DNA of 64,000 nucleotides from Pseudomonas rhizoryzae (GTDB lineage: Bacteria > Pseudomonadota > Gammaproteobacteria > Pseudomonadales > Pseudomonadaceae): NCBI RefSeq assembly GCF_005250615.1, contig NZ_SULM01000006.1:310001-374000 (forward strand), in the 5' to 3' direction. Made by a program: the position numbers and the translations under genes. Of this stretch, positions 53,204 through 61,567 are shown in pieces. Position 1 is the stretch's first letter. The number at the start of each line of letters is the position of its first letter. The notes beneath the pieces were generated by a model, which saw only the letters and a list, made by a program, of their open reading frames with translations, was not told the origin of the DNA and did no database searches.

Positions 53204-54630
53204 GCACAGAACTAATTCGAGAAGTTTCCGAATGGAAGCTAGAAGCAAAACTTGAAGATACCGCAAGATATTTTTTTCACACCAACTTAGTTGATCGAGT
53301 CTCCAATGGATCAAAGGCTTTCGTTATTGGAAGGAAAGGCACTGGAAAGACCGCAATCACCGAACATTTAACAAAAGACTCAAGCTATTCTAGATTTGCC
53401 AAAAAACTTTCCTTCAAGAATTTTCCATTCCAAGAATTGTACGCACTTAAAAACGATAGCTATACCAACCCAAATCAATACATCACCTTATGGAAGTACC
53501 TGATATATAGCTCAGTCGCCAAGCTAATGGCTAAAAATGAAAATATAGACTCTGCCATCCGCGAAAGCTTGAGAAAAATTTATGCAGAAGACATTGAGCA
53601 ATCACTATCGAGGAGCATAAAAAGATGGGTCAGCGGGGGTTTTAAAATATCAATCCTCGGAAGCGGCGTCGAAGCAAGCGGCACAAACTCGACAATTGCA
53701 AACAATGCAAGCTGGATTGAACGAGTAGAAGTATTAGAAGATCTACTACTAGCAAACTTAGACACGGCCGAATATTTAATTGTATTTGATGAATTAGACG
53801 AGGACTACAGGGACGTATTAGACCCCAGCAACTACAAGAGATACACAGACCTTTTAACTAGTTTATTTAAGGCCGTCCAGGACGTTCGCTCTGTTTTTCA
53901 AGGCAGAAAATTATTTCCTGTAGTTTTTTTAAGAGACGATATATACGACGTATTAATGGATCCAGATAGAAACAAATGGCACGATTTAAAAATCGCTCTC
54001 GAATGGGATGAAAGCTCAATAAAAGAGCTATTGGCATTCAGAATATCAAAAGCCGACCCAAAAAAATCAGGAATAGACCCCTTCCCAAAAGCTTGGAAAA
54101 ATCTCTTCGCCTCAGTACCTGTTAAATACGGCCACAAACAACAAAAACAGATGACCATATTTGATTATATAACACGCAGCACTCAGCTTAGACCAAGAGA
54201 CTACATCCGATACATACAAGCATGTGCCGAGCAAGCCTTAAAAGAAAACAAAACCGTCATAACCCCAAACATAGTAACAAAAATCGACAAGGCATTCTCC
54301 AACTATCTAAGAAGCGAAATTGAAGATGAGATCAACGGCATACTACCTGAAATAAAATCCACTCTGAATATTTTTTCCATAGTCAGAAAACAAACACTCT
54401 CGATAGAGGAATTTGAATCTGCATTTAAAGAGGCGGTTTCCCAAGGAGAGCTACAGGACAAAAGCACAGATTTTATACTTAGAGTACTATTCAACTTCTC
54501 CGTAATAGGAAACCAGCCCAGCCAAATAAACAAACACGTCTTCAGATACATAACACCAGAAGCAAACTTCAATAGAAAAGAACCGATCGTGCTGCACAGA
54601 GGCCTATTTAAATCCCTGCAAATCATATAA
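53200..54630 (+). CDS. P-loop ATPase of the Sll1717 type, AT-rich, partner of the nuclease-helicase
   Basis: This 476-residue protein has Walker A GRKGTGKTA (44-52), Walker B YLIVFDELDEDY (192-203, with Asp197 and Glu198), then a helical region and a C-terminal winged-helix-like part (STDFILRVLFNFSVIGNQ). This is the layout of the STAND-like Sll1717 family. There is no signal peptide or membrane helix. GC content is far below that of every neighbouring gene and the codons favour A/T, so it came by transfer from a low-GC source. It overlaps the nuclease-helicase by four bases and ends 46 bases before the frameshifted LysR gene. It may sense a trigger and control the nuclease. Confidence 0.85.
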   Translation: MSTELIREVSEWKLEAKLEDTARYFFHTNLVDRVSNGSKAFVIGRKGTGKTAITEHLTKDSSYSRFAKKLSFKNFPFQELYALKNDSYTNPNQYITLWKYLIYSSVAKLMAKNENIDSAIRESLRKIYAEDIEQSLSRSIKRWVSGGFKISILGSGVEASGTNSTIANNASWIERVEVLEDLLLANLDTAEYLIVFDELDEDYRDVLDPSNYKRYTDLLTSLFKAVQDVRSVFQGRKLFPVVFLRDDIYDVLMDPDRNKWHDLKIALEWDESSIKELLAFRISKADPKKSGIDPFPKAWKNLFASVPVKYGHKQQKQMTIFDYITRSTQLRPRDYIRYIQACAEQALKENKTVITPNIVTKIDKAFSNYLRSEIEDEINGILPEIKSTLNIFSIVRKQTLSIEEFESAFKEAVSQGELQDKSTDFILRVLFNFSVIGNQPSQINKHVFRYITPEANFNRKEPIVLHRGLFKSLQII

Positions 54631-54676
54631 AGCACGTATACCCTTATTGCAAAATAATGGGTATGCAGTTTGCTCC

Positions 54677-55557
54677 TTATTCGAGCAACAACCCCACAAA
54701 CGCCTCCGCCTGCGGCGACACCTCATCCCTCCTGCGCAGCAACCACACCGCCGACGTCGCTTCCGGATCATCCAGCTCGCGATACACCAGCCCTTCCATC
54801 TGAGTACGCTGGTAGGTGGCGGGCAGCACGGTGACGCCGAGGCCGGCGGCGACCAGGCCGAGGATGATGAGGACTTCACTGGCCTCCTGGACGATGCGCG
54901 GGGTGAAGCCGGCGCGGGCGGCGAGGCTGTGGAGCTGTTGGTAGAGGCCGGTGCCGAAGCTGCGCGGGAAGTAGACGAAGGGCTCTTCGGCGAGTGCAGC
55001 CAGGGGTAGCGGTGCGCTGCCCTGCTGGGCCAAGGGGTGGTCGTGGCGCAGGGCGACCACCAGGGGTTCGCGGAAGAGTTCGACCGCCACCAGGGCGTCA
55101 GGCAATTCGATGGGGCGGATCAGGCCGATCTGCAGATTGCCGGCGAGCATGGCGTCGATCTGTTCGCGGCTGCTCATTTCCTGCAGTTGCAGGCGCACCT
55201 CGGGGTAGGCACGGCGATAGGCGAATAGGGTCTTGGGGATGGTGGCGACGAAGGGCGAAGAGGCGCTGAAGCCCACCTGCAGTTGCCCGGTCTCGCCACG
55301 GCCGGCGCGGCGGACCCGTTCGGCGGCGCGCTCGCTGGCGGCGAGGATCTGCCTGGCTTCGTCGAGAAACGCCGGCCGGCGTCGGTGAGGGCGACACGTC
55401 GATTGGTGCGCTCCAGCAGGCGGGTGCCCAATTCGGCTTCCAGGGCCTGGATCTGCTGGCTGAGCGGCGGCTGGGAGAGATTCAGCCGCTGGGCCGCGCG
55501 ACCGAAATGCAGCTCTTCGGCCACGGCCACGAAGTACCTCAGGTGGCGCAATTCCAT
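54677..55557 (-). pseudogene. LysR-family regulator, single-base frameshift
   Basis: The helix-turn-helix part ([39 protein letters not shown]) starts at ATG 55557 in one frame and the effector domain ([19 protein letters not shown] onward) is in another. The break is at three A bases at 55367-55369; a fourth A would restore RRFLDEAR. Everything else is intact, so the gene was recently inactivated or the base call is wrong. It is divergent from the MFS gene at 55665 and was probably its regulator. Confidence 0.85.
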
Positions 55558-55664
55558 ACCGCCTCCAATGAGTCGTAAAACCTATCAATCGAGACGGACA
55601 ATATATTGGATATATGGCAGCCGCCAGCCTAGGGTAATGAGGTCAGACCTGCCCTGAGGTACCC

Positions 55665-56942
55665 GTGAACACGTCCCGGTCGTCCGCCACGCCACCTACC
55701 CCTGCCCTGGCCACCCGGCCTGCCGCCAACGAAGCCCACCACCAACCGGACGCCTTCATCGAAAAGGGCACGCCGCAATTCCTGCGCACCGCCCTGGCGC
55801 TGTTCTGCGGCGGCTTCGCCACCTTCGCCCTGCTCTATTGCGTGCAGCCGTTGATGCCGATCTTCTCCCAGGCCTTTGGCCTCACGGCGGCGGCCAGCAG
55901 CCTGTCGCTGTCCCTGGCCACGGGTCTCATGGCCTGCGGCCTGCTGGTGACCGGGCCGATCTCCGATGCCATCGGGCGCAAGTCGGTGATGGTCTATGCC
56001 TTGTTCGCCGCCGGTGGCTTCACCCTGCTCAGCGCCCTGATGCCCACCTGGGACGGCATCCTGGTGACCCGCGCCCTGGTCGGGCTATCGCTGGCCGGCG
56101 TGGCGGCGGTGGCCATGACCTATCTGGCAGAAGAGGTACACCCGGAGCACCTGGGCTATGCCATGGGCCTCTATATCAGTGGCAACGCCCTGGGCGGGAT
56201 GTCCGGTCGGGTGATCAGCGGGGTGCTGGTGGACTTCGTGTCCTGGCGCATCGCCCTGGGCGCCTTGGGCGTATTGGCGCTGGTGGCGGCGGTGCTGTTC
56301 AAGCGCAGCCTGCCGGCCTCGAAGCGGTTCCAGCCGCGCCCCTTGCGGCCGCGTAGCCTGCTCGCCGGCTATGCGCTGCACTTTCGCGATGCCGGGCTGC
56401 CCTGGCTGTTCCTGGAGGCCTTCCTGCTGATGGGCGCCTTCGTCACCTTGTTCAACTACATCGCCTATCGCCTGCTGGCCGAGCCCTATCATCTGAGCCA
56501 GGCCTGGATCGGGGTGCTCTCGCTGGTCTATCTGGCGGGCATCTACAGCTCGGCCAAGTTCGGCAGCCTGGCCGATCGCTTCGGCCGGCGGCGGGTGTTC
56601 AGCGCGGCCATCGTGCTCAAGCTCGGCGGTCTGCTGCTGACCCTGTTCACCCCGCTGTGGCTGGTGCTGCCGGGGATGCTGCTGTTCACCTTCGGCTTCT
56701 TCGGCGCCCATTCAGTGGCCAGCAGTTGGGTCGGTCGTCGGGCGCGCCAGGCGCGCGGCCAGGCGTCGTCGCTGTATCTGTTCAGCTACTACGCCGGCTC
56801 CAGCGTGGCCGGCACCCTGGGCGGCTTCTGCTGGCACCTGGGCGGCTGGACCGGCGTCGGCCTGTTCATCGGTGCCCTGCTGCTGGCCGCCCTGGCGGTG
56901 GCCATGCGCCTGGCGAAGTTGCAGCCGCTACCGGCGCGCTGA
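55665..56942 (+). CDS. YnfM-type MFS efflux transporter
   Basis: This 425-residue protein has twelve helices after a roughly 40-residue hydrophilic N terminus. Signatures are LYCVQPLMPIFSQAFGL (about 64-80), GPISDAIGRKSVM (about 103-115) and LVGLSLAGVAAVAMTYLAEE. It matches the YnfM/YgaY group of drug and metabolite exporters. The start is GTG 55665 with a GAGGT site five bases before it. The divergent LysR gene is frameshifted, so regulation may be lost. Confidence 0.88.
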   Translation: MNTSRSSATPPTPALATRPAANEAHHQPDAFIEKGTPQFLRTALALFCGGFATFALLYCVQPLMPIFSQAFGLTAAASSLSLSLATGLMACGLLVTGPISDAIGRKSVMVYALFAAGGFTLLSALMPTWDGILVTRALVGLSLAGVAAVAMTYLAEEVHPEHLGYAMGLYISGNALGGMSGRVISGVLVDFVSWRIALGALGVLALVAAVLFKRSLPASKRFQPRPLRPRSLLAGYALHFRDAGLPWLFLEAFLLMGAFVTLFNYIAYRLLAEPYHLSQAWIGVLSLVYLAGIYSSAKFGSLADRFGRRRVFSAAIVLKLGGLLLTLFTPLWLVLPGMLLFTFGFFGAHSVASSWVGRRARQARGQASSLYLFSYYAGSSVAGTLGGFCWHLGGWTGVGLFIGALLLAALAVAMRLAKLQPLPAR

Positions 56943-57336
56943 AGCCGCGGTCTGGCTGATCGCGGCCATGGCCGACCTTCGTCGGTTGGGTTGAGACGGC
57001 TCTATCGTCGCAGCCCAACACTGCCCAATGCTGGGCTGCGCGGTGCTCAACCCAACCTACCGTATATCGCCGCCACAGGCCGTCATTTCCTCGTCTGATT
57101 GCCACTCGTCGCGCGGAGCGGCGTTTCGTTCCCCCGAAAGCGGCTCTCACGGCCCCGCCACGCTAGCCTGTTCCTCATTAAACGCAGGCGACTGCAGCCC
57201 CTTCGCAACGTTCAGACAAATGTTTGCCTAGGTGTGTAGCCGCTTGGATAATGCGCGGCGAACGCTGCAGTACCCTGCTCATCAGGGATAGATGAACGGC
57301 AAGCAGGTAGGCTCCGGGGTAGATTCAGCCGTGAAC
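56943..57336. other. gap before the aryl-polyene cluster, with repeats
   Basis: These 394 bases contain TGATCGCGGCCATGGC (56957-56972), then a GTTGGG-family repeat (56984-57061, both halves) and about 270 bases without structure I can name. The promoter of the aryl-polyene operon must lie in the last 150 bases. Confidence 0.6.
56984..57061 (+). repeat. GTTGGG-family palindromic repeat, copy 3
   Basis: GGTTGGGTTGAGACGGCTC at 56984 opens a first half that ends CAGCCCAACA at 57020. The second half, at 57031-57061, reads CTGGGCTGCGCGGTGCTCAA then CCCAACCTACC. It is related to copies at 33587 and 50980. Confidence 0.75.
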
Positions 57337-58059
57337 ATGCATTTCCAGATCAGCGATTGGCGCGCCTGGGCACCGGGTCTCACCGACCAGGACGCCTGGC
57401 GGCAGTGGTGCGCCGCGCCCTGGAGTCCGGCGGACGATGGCAGCCAACCCGATGCCAGCTTTCTACCGGCCATGCAGCGCCGCCGCCTGAGCCGCCTGGC
57501 ACGCATGACCTTCCAGGTGGCCTGGCCGCTGGCCGACGCCCACGGCGCGCCGCTGCCGCTGATCTTCGCCTCGCGCCACGGCGAGACCCCGCGCACCCTG
57601 GCCATCCTCCAGGAGCTGGCTCGCGGCGAACCGCTCTCCCCCACCCAGTTCAGCCTCTCGGTGCACAACGCCATCATCGGTCAGTGGTCGATCCTGCGCG
57701 GCGACCACAGCGAGATGAACGCCCTGGCCACCGGCCGCGACGGCCTCGAACACGCCGTGCTGGAAGCCTGCACTCTGCTGGCGGAAGGGGCGACCGGGGT
57801 GCTGGTGGTGATCGCCGAGGAAGCCCCGCCGACGCTCTATGCGCCGCAAATCGACGACGTGCCCTTCCCCTATGCCGTCGGCCTGCTGCTCACCCCCGGC
57901 AGCGACTGCAGCCTGCAGGGCGAGCCGGCGCCCGCCGAGGCCGTGGGCAGCGCCTGGCCCCATGCGCTGCAACTGCTGCGCCTGCTGGAAAGCCGCGGCG
58001 CCCTGCACCACGCCTACGCCGGACGCGCCTGGCGCTGGCAGGCGGAGGCCCACGGATGA
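57337..58059 (+). CDS. beta-ketoacyl synthase chain-length-factor-like protein (aryl polyene)
   Basis: The product (240 residues from ATG 57337) begins MHFQISDWRAWAPGL, as in the N-terminal ketosynthase-like proteins of aryl-polyene and xanthomonadin clusters. The core contains PLIFASRHGETPRTL and FSLSVHNAIIGQWSI. It lacks the catalytic Cys-His-His set of a full ketosynthase, which agrees with a chain-length-factor role. In-frame starts at 57292 and GTG 57331 are alternatives. The stop overlaps the next gene by four bases. It is the first gene of the cluster seen here. Confidence 0.8.
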   Translation: MHFQISDWRAWAPGLTDQDAWRQWCAAPWSPADDGSQPDASFLPAMQRRRLSRLARMTFQVAWPLADAHGAPLPLIFASRHGETPRTLAILQELARGEPLSPTQFSLSVHNAIIGQWSILRGDHSEMNALATGRDGLEHAVLEACTLLAEGATGVLVVIAEEAPPTLYAPQIDDVPFPYAVGLLLTPGSDCSLQGEPAPAEAVGSAWPHALQLLRLLESRGALHHAYAGRAWRWQAEAHG

Positions 58060-58823
58060 TCAGCCGGCTGGACTACGCCTACCGACTGCTGGCCACGGGG
58101 CTGAACTTCGTGGTGTTCGGCTGCGGCGCCCTGGTCTTCCGGCTGCTGATCCTCCCCATACTGCTGGCGCTGCCGGGCGATGCCCTGCAGCGCCGCCAAC
58201 GCGCCCGCCGCGCCAATGCCCGGCTGTTCCGCTGCTTCGTCGCCTTCATGGTGCTGACCCGGGTGATGAAGCTGAGCATCCAGGGCCGCGAACGCCTGGG
58301 GCGCCCCGGGCAATTGATCATCGCCAACCACCCCTCGCTGATCGACGTGGTGGTGCTCATCGGCTTGGTGCCCGACGCCAATTGCGTGGTCAAGCAGGGC
58401 CTCTGGCAGAATCCCTATCTCAAGCGGCAGATCCAGGCCGCCGGCTACATCAGCAATGACGGCAGCGCCGAGATGCTCGATGCCGCCGCCGATTCCCTGC
58501 GCCAGGGCCAGACGCTGATCGTCTTCCCCGAGGGCACCCGCACCACCCCCGGCGAGCCACCCCGCTTCCATCGCGGCGCCGCCGCCATCGCCCTGCGCGG
58601 CGCCCGCTGCATCACCCCGGTGATCATCCGCGTGGTGCCCAGCACCCTGACCAAGGCCACGCCCTGGTATCGCATCCCCGCGCGGCGCTTCGACTTCCAG
58701 TTGGAAGTCGGCGCCGACCTCGATCCCACCACCTTCGCCGGGCGGCCGTTGCCGCTGGCGTCGCGTGAACTCAACGACCAGCTGCACCAGCTCTACCTGA
58801 AGGAAACCGGCAACCATGACTGA
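58056..58823 (+). CDS. lysophospholipid/1-acyl-sn-glycerol-phosphate acyltransferase-like protein (aryl polyene)
   Basis: In this 255-residue protein an N-terminal membrane segment precedes the acyltransferase motif IIANHPSLIDVVVL (NHxxxxD) and VFPEGTRTTPGEPPRFHRGA. The family transfers acyl chains from ACP or CoA to a lipid alcohol. Here it probably attaches the polyene or its lipid anchor. It starts with ATG overlapping the stop of the preceding gene, and its own stop overlaps the ACP gene by eight bases. Confidence 0.88.
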   Translation: MISRLDYAYRLLATGLNFVVFGCGALVFRLLILPILLALPGDALQRRQRARRANARLFRCFVAFMVLTRVMKLSIQGRERLGRPGQLIIANHPSLIDVVVLIGLVPDANCVVKQGLWQNPYLKRQIQAAGYISNDGSAEMLDAAADSLRQGQTLIVFPEGTRTTPGEPPRFHRGAAAIALRGARCITPVIIRVVPSTLTKATPWYRIPARRFDFQLEVGADLDPTTFAGRPLPLASRELNDQLHQLYLKETGNHD

Positions 58824-59076
58824 TCTCAACCTCGAGCTCAAAGGCCTGATCATCGAGGCGCTCGGCCTCGAGGACGTCACCGTCGACGACATCGGCGACG
58901 ACCAGACCCTGTTCGGCGAAGGCCTGGGCCTGGATTCGGTGGACGCCCTGGAGCTGGGCCTGGCGATCCAGAAGCGCTACGGCATCCGCATCGACGCCGA
59001 AGCCAAGGACACCCGCACCCATTTCGCCAGCGTCAACGCCCTCGCGGCCTTCGTCGCCGCCCAGCGCGCCGCCTGA
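58816..59076 (+). CDS. acyl carrier protein 1 (aryl polyene)
   Basis: In this 86-residue acidic protein the phosphopantetheine site is LGLDSVDALELG with Ser41. The overall sequence fits ACPs of aryl-polyene pathways. It lies directly after the acyltransferase and before a second ACP, as expected for clusters that use two carrier proteins for starter and elongation. Confidence 0.9.
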   Translation: MTDLNLELKGLIIEALGLEDVTVDDIGDDQTLFGEGLGLDSVDALELGLAIQKRYGIRIDAEAKDTRTHFASVNALAAFVAAQRAA

Positions 59077-59086
59077 GGAGACCGTC

Positions 59087-59341
59087 ATGCAAAGCCGTGA
59101 AGCCATCTTCGACACCCTGCGCAGCGCCCTGGTCGAGCTCTTCGAGCTGGAACCCGAGCGGGTGACCCTGGCGGCCAATCTGTACGAGGACCTGGAGATC
59201 GACAGCATCGACGCCGTCGACCTGATCGACCACCTGCGTCGCCAGACCGGCCACAAGATCGCCGCCGAGCAATTCCGCCAGGTGCGCACCGTGGGCGACG
59301 TGGTCGAGGCCGTCCATCGCATCAGCCAAGCGGAAGCCTGA
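59087..59341 (+). CDS. acyl carrier protein 2 (aryl polyene)
   Basis: In this 84-residue protein the carrier motif is LEIDSIDAVDLID with Ser40. Helix II residues are acidic, as needed for docking to the ketosynthases. It differs from ACP 1 in the segment before the serine, suggesting distinct partners. Confidence 0.9.
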   Translation: MQSREAIFDTLRSALVELFELEPERVTLAANLYEDLEIDSIDAVDLIDHLRRQTGHKIAAEQFRQVRTVGDVVEAVHRISQAEA

Positions 59342-59351
59342 TCCGCCGCTT

Positions 59352-59924
59352 ATGAGTGCCCTGCCTTCCCGCTCGCCCCTGGGCCTGGTCGCCGGTGCCC
59401 TGCTGCTCCTGCTCGGCCTGGCCTATCCCTTCGCCGTCTACTTCGGTCTGCAGCACCTCTCACCACGGCTGTTCGCCGCCGGCCTCGGCGCCCTCTGGGG
59501 CCTGCGCCTGCTGCAACCCGGCCTCAACGGCCTGCAGCGCGGCACCGCCCTGGTCGCCCTGGGCTTCTGCCTGCTGCTGGCCCTGAGCGACGCCGCCGTC
59601 CTGCTGCGCTGGTACCCGGTGCTGCTCAGCCTCTTCCTCCTGGCGGTGTTCGGCCTCAGCCTGCTGCGCGGCCAGCCGGTGATCGAGCGGCTGGCGCGGC
59701 TGCGCGAACCCGAGCTGCCGCCACGGGCGGTGCGCTACACCCGCCGGGTGACCCAGGTCTGGTGCCTGTTCTTCCTGGGCAATGCCGCCACCGCCGCTGG
59801 CCTGGCGCTCTGGGCGCCGCTGGCCTGGTGGACGCTCTATACCGGCGTGATCGCCTATGGACTGATGGGCCTGCTGTTCGCCGGTGAATGGCTGGTCCGC
59901 CAGCGCGTGCGGAGGCAGCCATGA
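59352..59924 (+). CDS. COG4648-type integral membrane protein (aryl polyene)
   Basis: This 190-residue protein has about five hydrophobic helices, including LVAGALLLLLGLAYPFAVYF and QVWCLFFLGNAATAAGLALW. COG4648 proteins occur in aryl-polyene clusters, where they probably help carry or place the product at the inner membrane. The final codons overlap the start of the AMP-ligase gene by four bases. The exact role is not known. Confidence 0.82.
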   Translation: MSALPSRSPLGLVAGALLLLLGLAYPFAVYFGLQHLSPRLFAAGLGALWGLRLLQPGLNGLQRGTALVALGFCLLLALSDAAVLLRWYPVLLSLFLLAVFGLSLLRGQPVIERLARLREPELPPRAVRYTRRVTQVWCLFFLGNAATAAGLALWAPLAWWTLYTGVIAYGLMGLLFAGEWLVRQRVRRQP

Positions 59925-61567
59925 GCTTCACGCCCCTGGCCGAGCTGCTCGGTGCCACGAGTCCAGTGGACGCCGCGCTCAAGCAGCGCGCCCTGCACCT
60001 GGCAGCCGCCTTCCAAGGTCGTGGCCTCCAGCGCCTGGCCCTGCACCTGGACGATGCCGAGGACCTGGCCTGCGCCCTGCTCGGCGCCTGGCGCGCCGGG
60101 ATCGAGGTCGTTCTGCCGGCCGACGCCCAGCCCGCTACCCGCGTTCGCCTCATGCCGACCCTCGATGCCTGGCTCGACGACCTCGACGGCTGGACCGCTG
60201 CCGAGCCCCTGACGCCCGCCCTGCTCGATCTGCAGGCGCCACTGCTGACCCTGAGCACCTCGGGTTCCAGCGGCGAACCCAAGCCTATCGCCAAGCAGCT
60301 GTTCCAGCTGGCCAACGAGGTCGCCGCCCTGGAGCGGCTGTGGGGCGCGTCCCTGAGCGAGGCGACCGTCCTCGGCAGTGTCTCCACCCAGCACATCTAT
60401 GGCCTGCTGTTCCGCGTGCTCTGGCCGCTCTGCGCCGGGCGCCCCTTCGCCCGCCAGGCGTTGCCCTTCACCGAGGAATTGCAACGCGAGACCGCCGCCC
60501 TGCTGCGCCAGGGTCGGCGCGCGGTGTGGATCAGCAGTCCGGCGCTGCTCAAGCGGCTGGGCGAGAATCTCGACGATGCCGTCCTCGGCCAGGTGGTGCA
60601 GGTATTCTCTTCCGGCGGCGTGCTGCCGGGAGCGGCCGCCAAGGCCTGTCAACAACGCTTCGGTCGTTATCCCACCGAGGTCTATGGCAGTTCCGAGACC
60701 GGCGGCATCGCCTGGCGGAGAGGCCCGCAACCCTGGCAGGCCTTTGCCGACATCGAGCTGGGCCAGGATGCCGAGGGCGCCCTCTGGCTGACCTCGCCCT
60801 ATCTGCCCCGGGACATGCGCGAGCAGACCATGGACGAGGTGCGCCTGCTGGGCGACGGCCGCTTCGAGTTGCTCGGCCGCCTGGATCGCATCGTCAAGCT
60901 GGAAGAAAAACGCATCGCCCTGCCAGCCCTCGAAGCACGGCTGCTCGGCCATCCCGCCATCGCCGATGTCCGCCTGGGCGTGGTGCAGCAGGGTCGCGCC
61001 CTGCTCGGCGCGCTGGTCGCCCTCAGCGAGAACGGCCTGCACCAATTGCGCAACGGCGGTCGCCGCGCCCTGGTGGCCGAGCTGCGCGAACACCTGGTCG
61101 GCCATTGCGAGGCCATCGCCCTGCCACGCCGCTGGCGCCTGCTACTGGCGCTGCCCTACAGCGCCCAGGGCAAGCTGGCCCAGGCCGAGGTGGAGCGCCT
61201 GCTGGCCCAGCCACGACCGGTGGAGATCGAGCCACTGAGCGTCGAACGCACCGCAGACGGCTGGCGCCTGGAATTGGAAGTCGCCCCGGACCTGGCGTTC
61301 TTTTCCGGCCACTTCCCTACGGCGCCGGTGGTGCCCGGGGTGGTGCAGGTCGGCTGGGCCCAGCGCCTGGCCCGCCAGCACCTGGAGCTGCCTGCCGACT
61401 TCGCCGGCATGGAGGTGCTCAAGTTCCAGCAGTTGCTGCGGCCGGGTGATCGGGTGACCCTGACCTTCCACTTCGATGCCGCCCGCAGCAAGTTGCACTT
61501 CGCCTTTCGCCAGGGCGAGGCGGCCTGTTCCTCCGGGCGCATCCTGCTCAAGGAAGCGCAGCCATGA
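59921..61567 (+). CDS. acyl/aryl-acid AMP ligase fused to a FabZ/ApeI-like hot-dog dehydratase (aryl polyene)
   Basis: The product has 548 residues from ATG 59921. The adenylation domain has the P-loop LSTSGSSGEPKPIAKQ (about 109-124) and VYGSSETGGIAW (about 255-266). The C-terminal 110 residues form a hot-dog dehydratase with FFSGHFPTAPVVPGV, where His464 is the catalytic residue. In aryl-polyene systems the ligase loads an aromatic or fatty starter on an ACP and the dehydratase removes water during extension; here they are one protein. A GCGGAGG site precedes the start. Confidence 0.9.
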   Translation: MSFTPLAELLGATSPVDAALKQRALHLAAAFQGRGLQRLALHLDDAEDLACALLGAWRAGIEVVLPADAQPATRVRLMPTLDAWLDDLDGWTAAEPLTPALLDLQAPLLTLSTSGSSGEPKPIAKQLFQLANEVAALERLWGASLSEATVLGSVSTQHIYGLLFRVLWPLCAGRPFARQALPFTEELQRETAALLRQGRRAVWISSPALLKRLGENLDDAVLGQVVQVFSSGGVLPGAAAKACQQRFGRYPTEVYGSSETGGIAWRRGPQPWQAFADIELGQDAEGALWLTSPYLPRDMREQTMDEVRLLGDGRFELLGRLDRIVKLEEKRIALPALEARLLGHPAIADVRLGVVQQGRALLGALVALSENGLHQLRNGGRRALVAELREHLVGHCEAIALPRRWRLLLALPYSAQGKLAQAEVERLLAQPRPVEIEPLSVERTADGWRLELEVAPDLAFFSGHFPTAPVVPGVVQVGWAQRLARQHLELPADFAGMEVLKFQQLLRPGDRVTLTFHFDAARSKLHFAFRQGEAACSSGRILLKEAQP

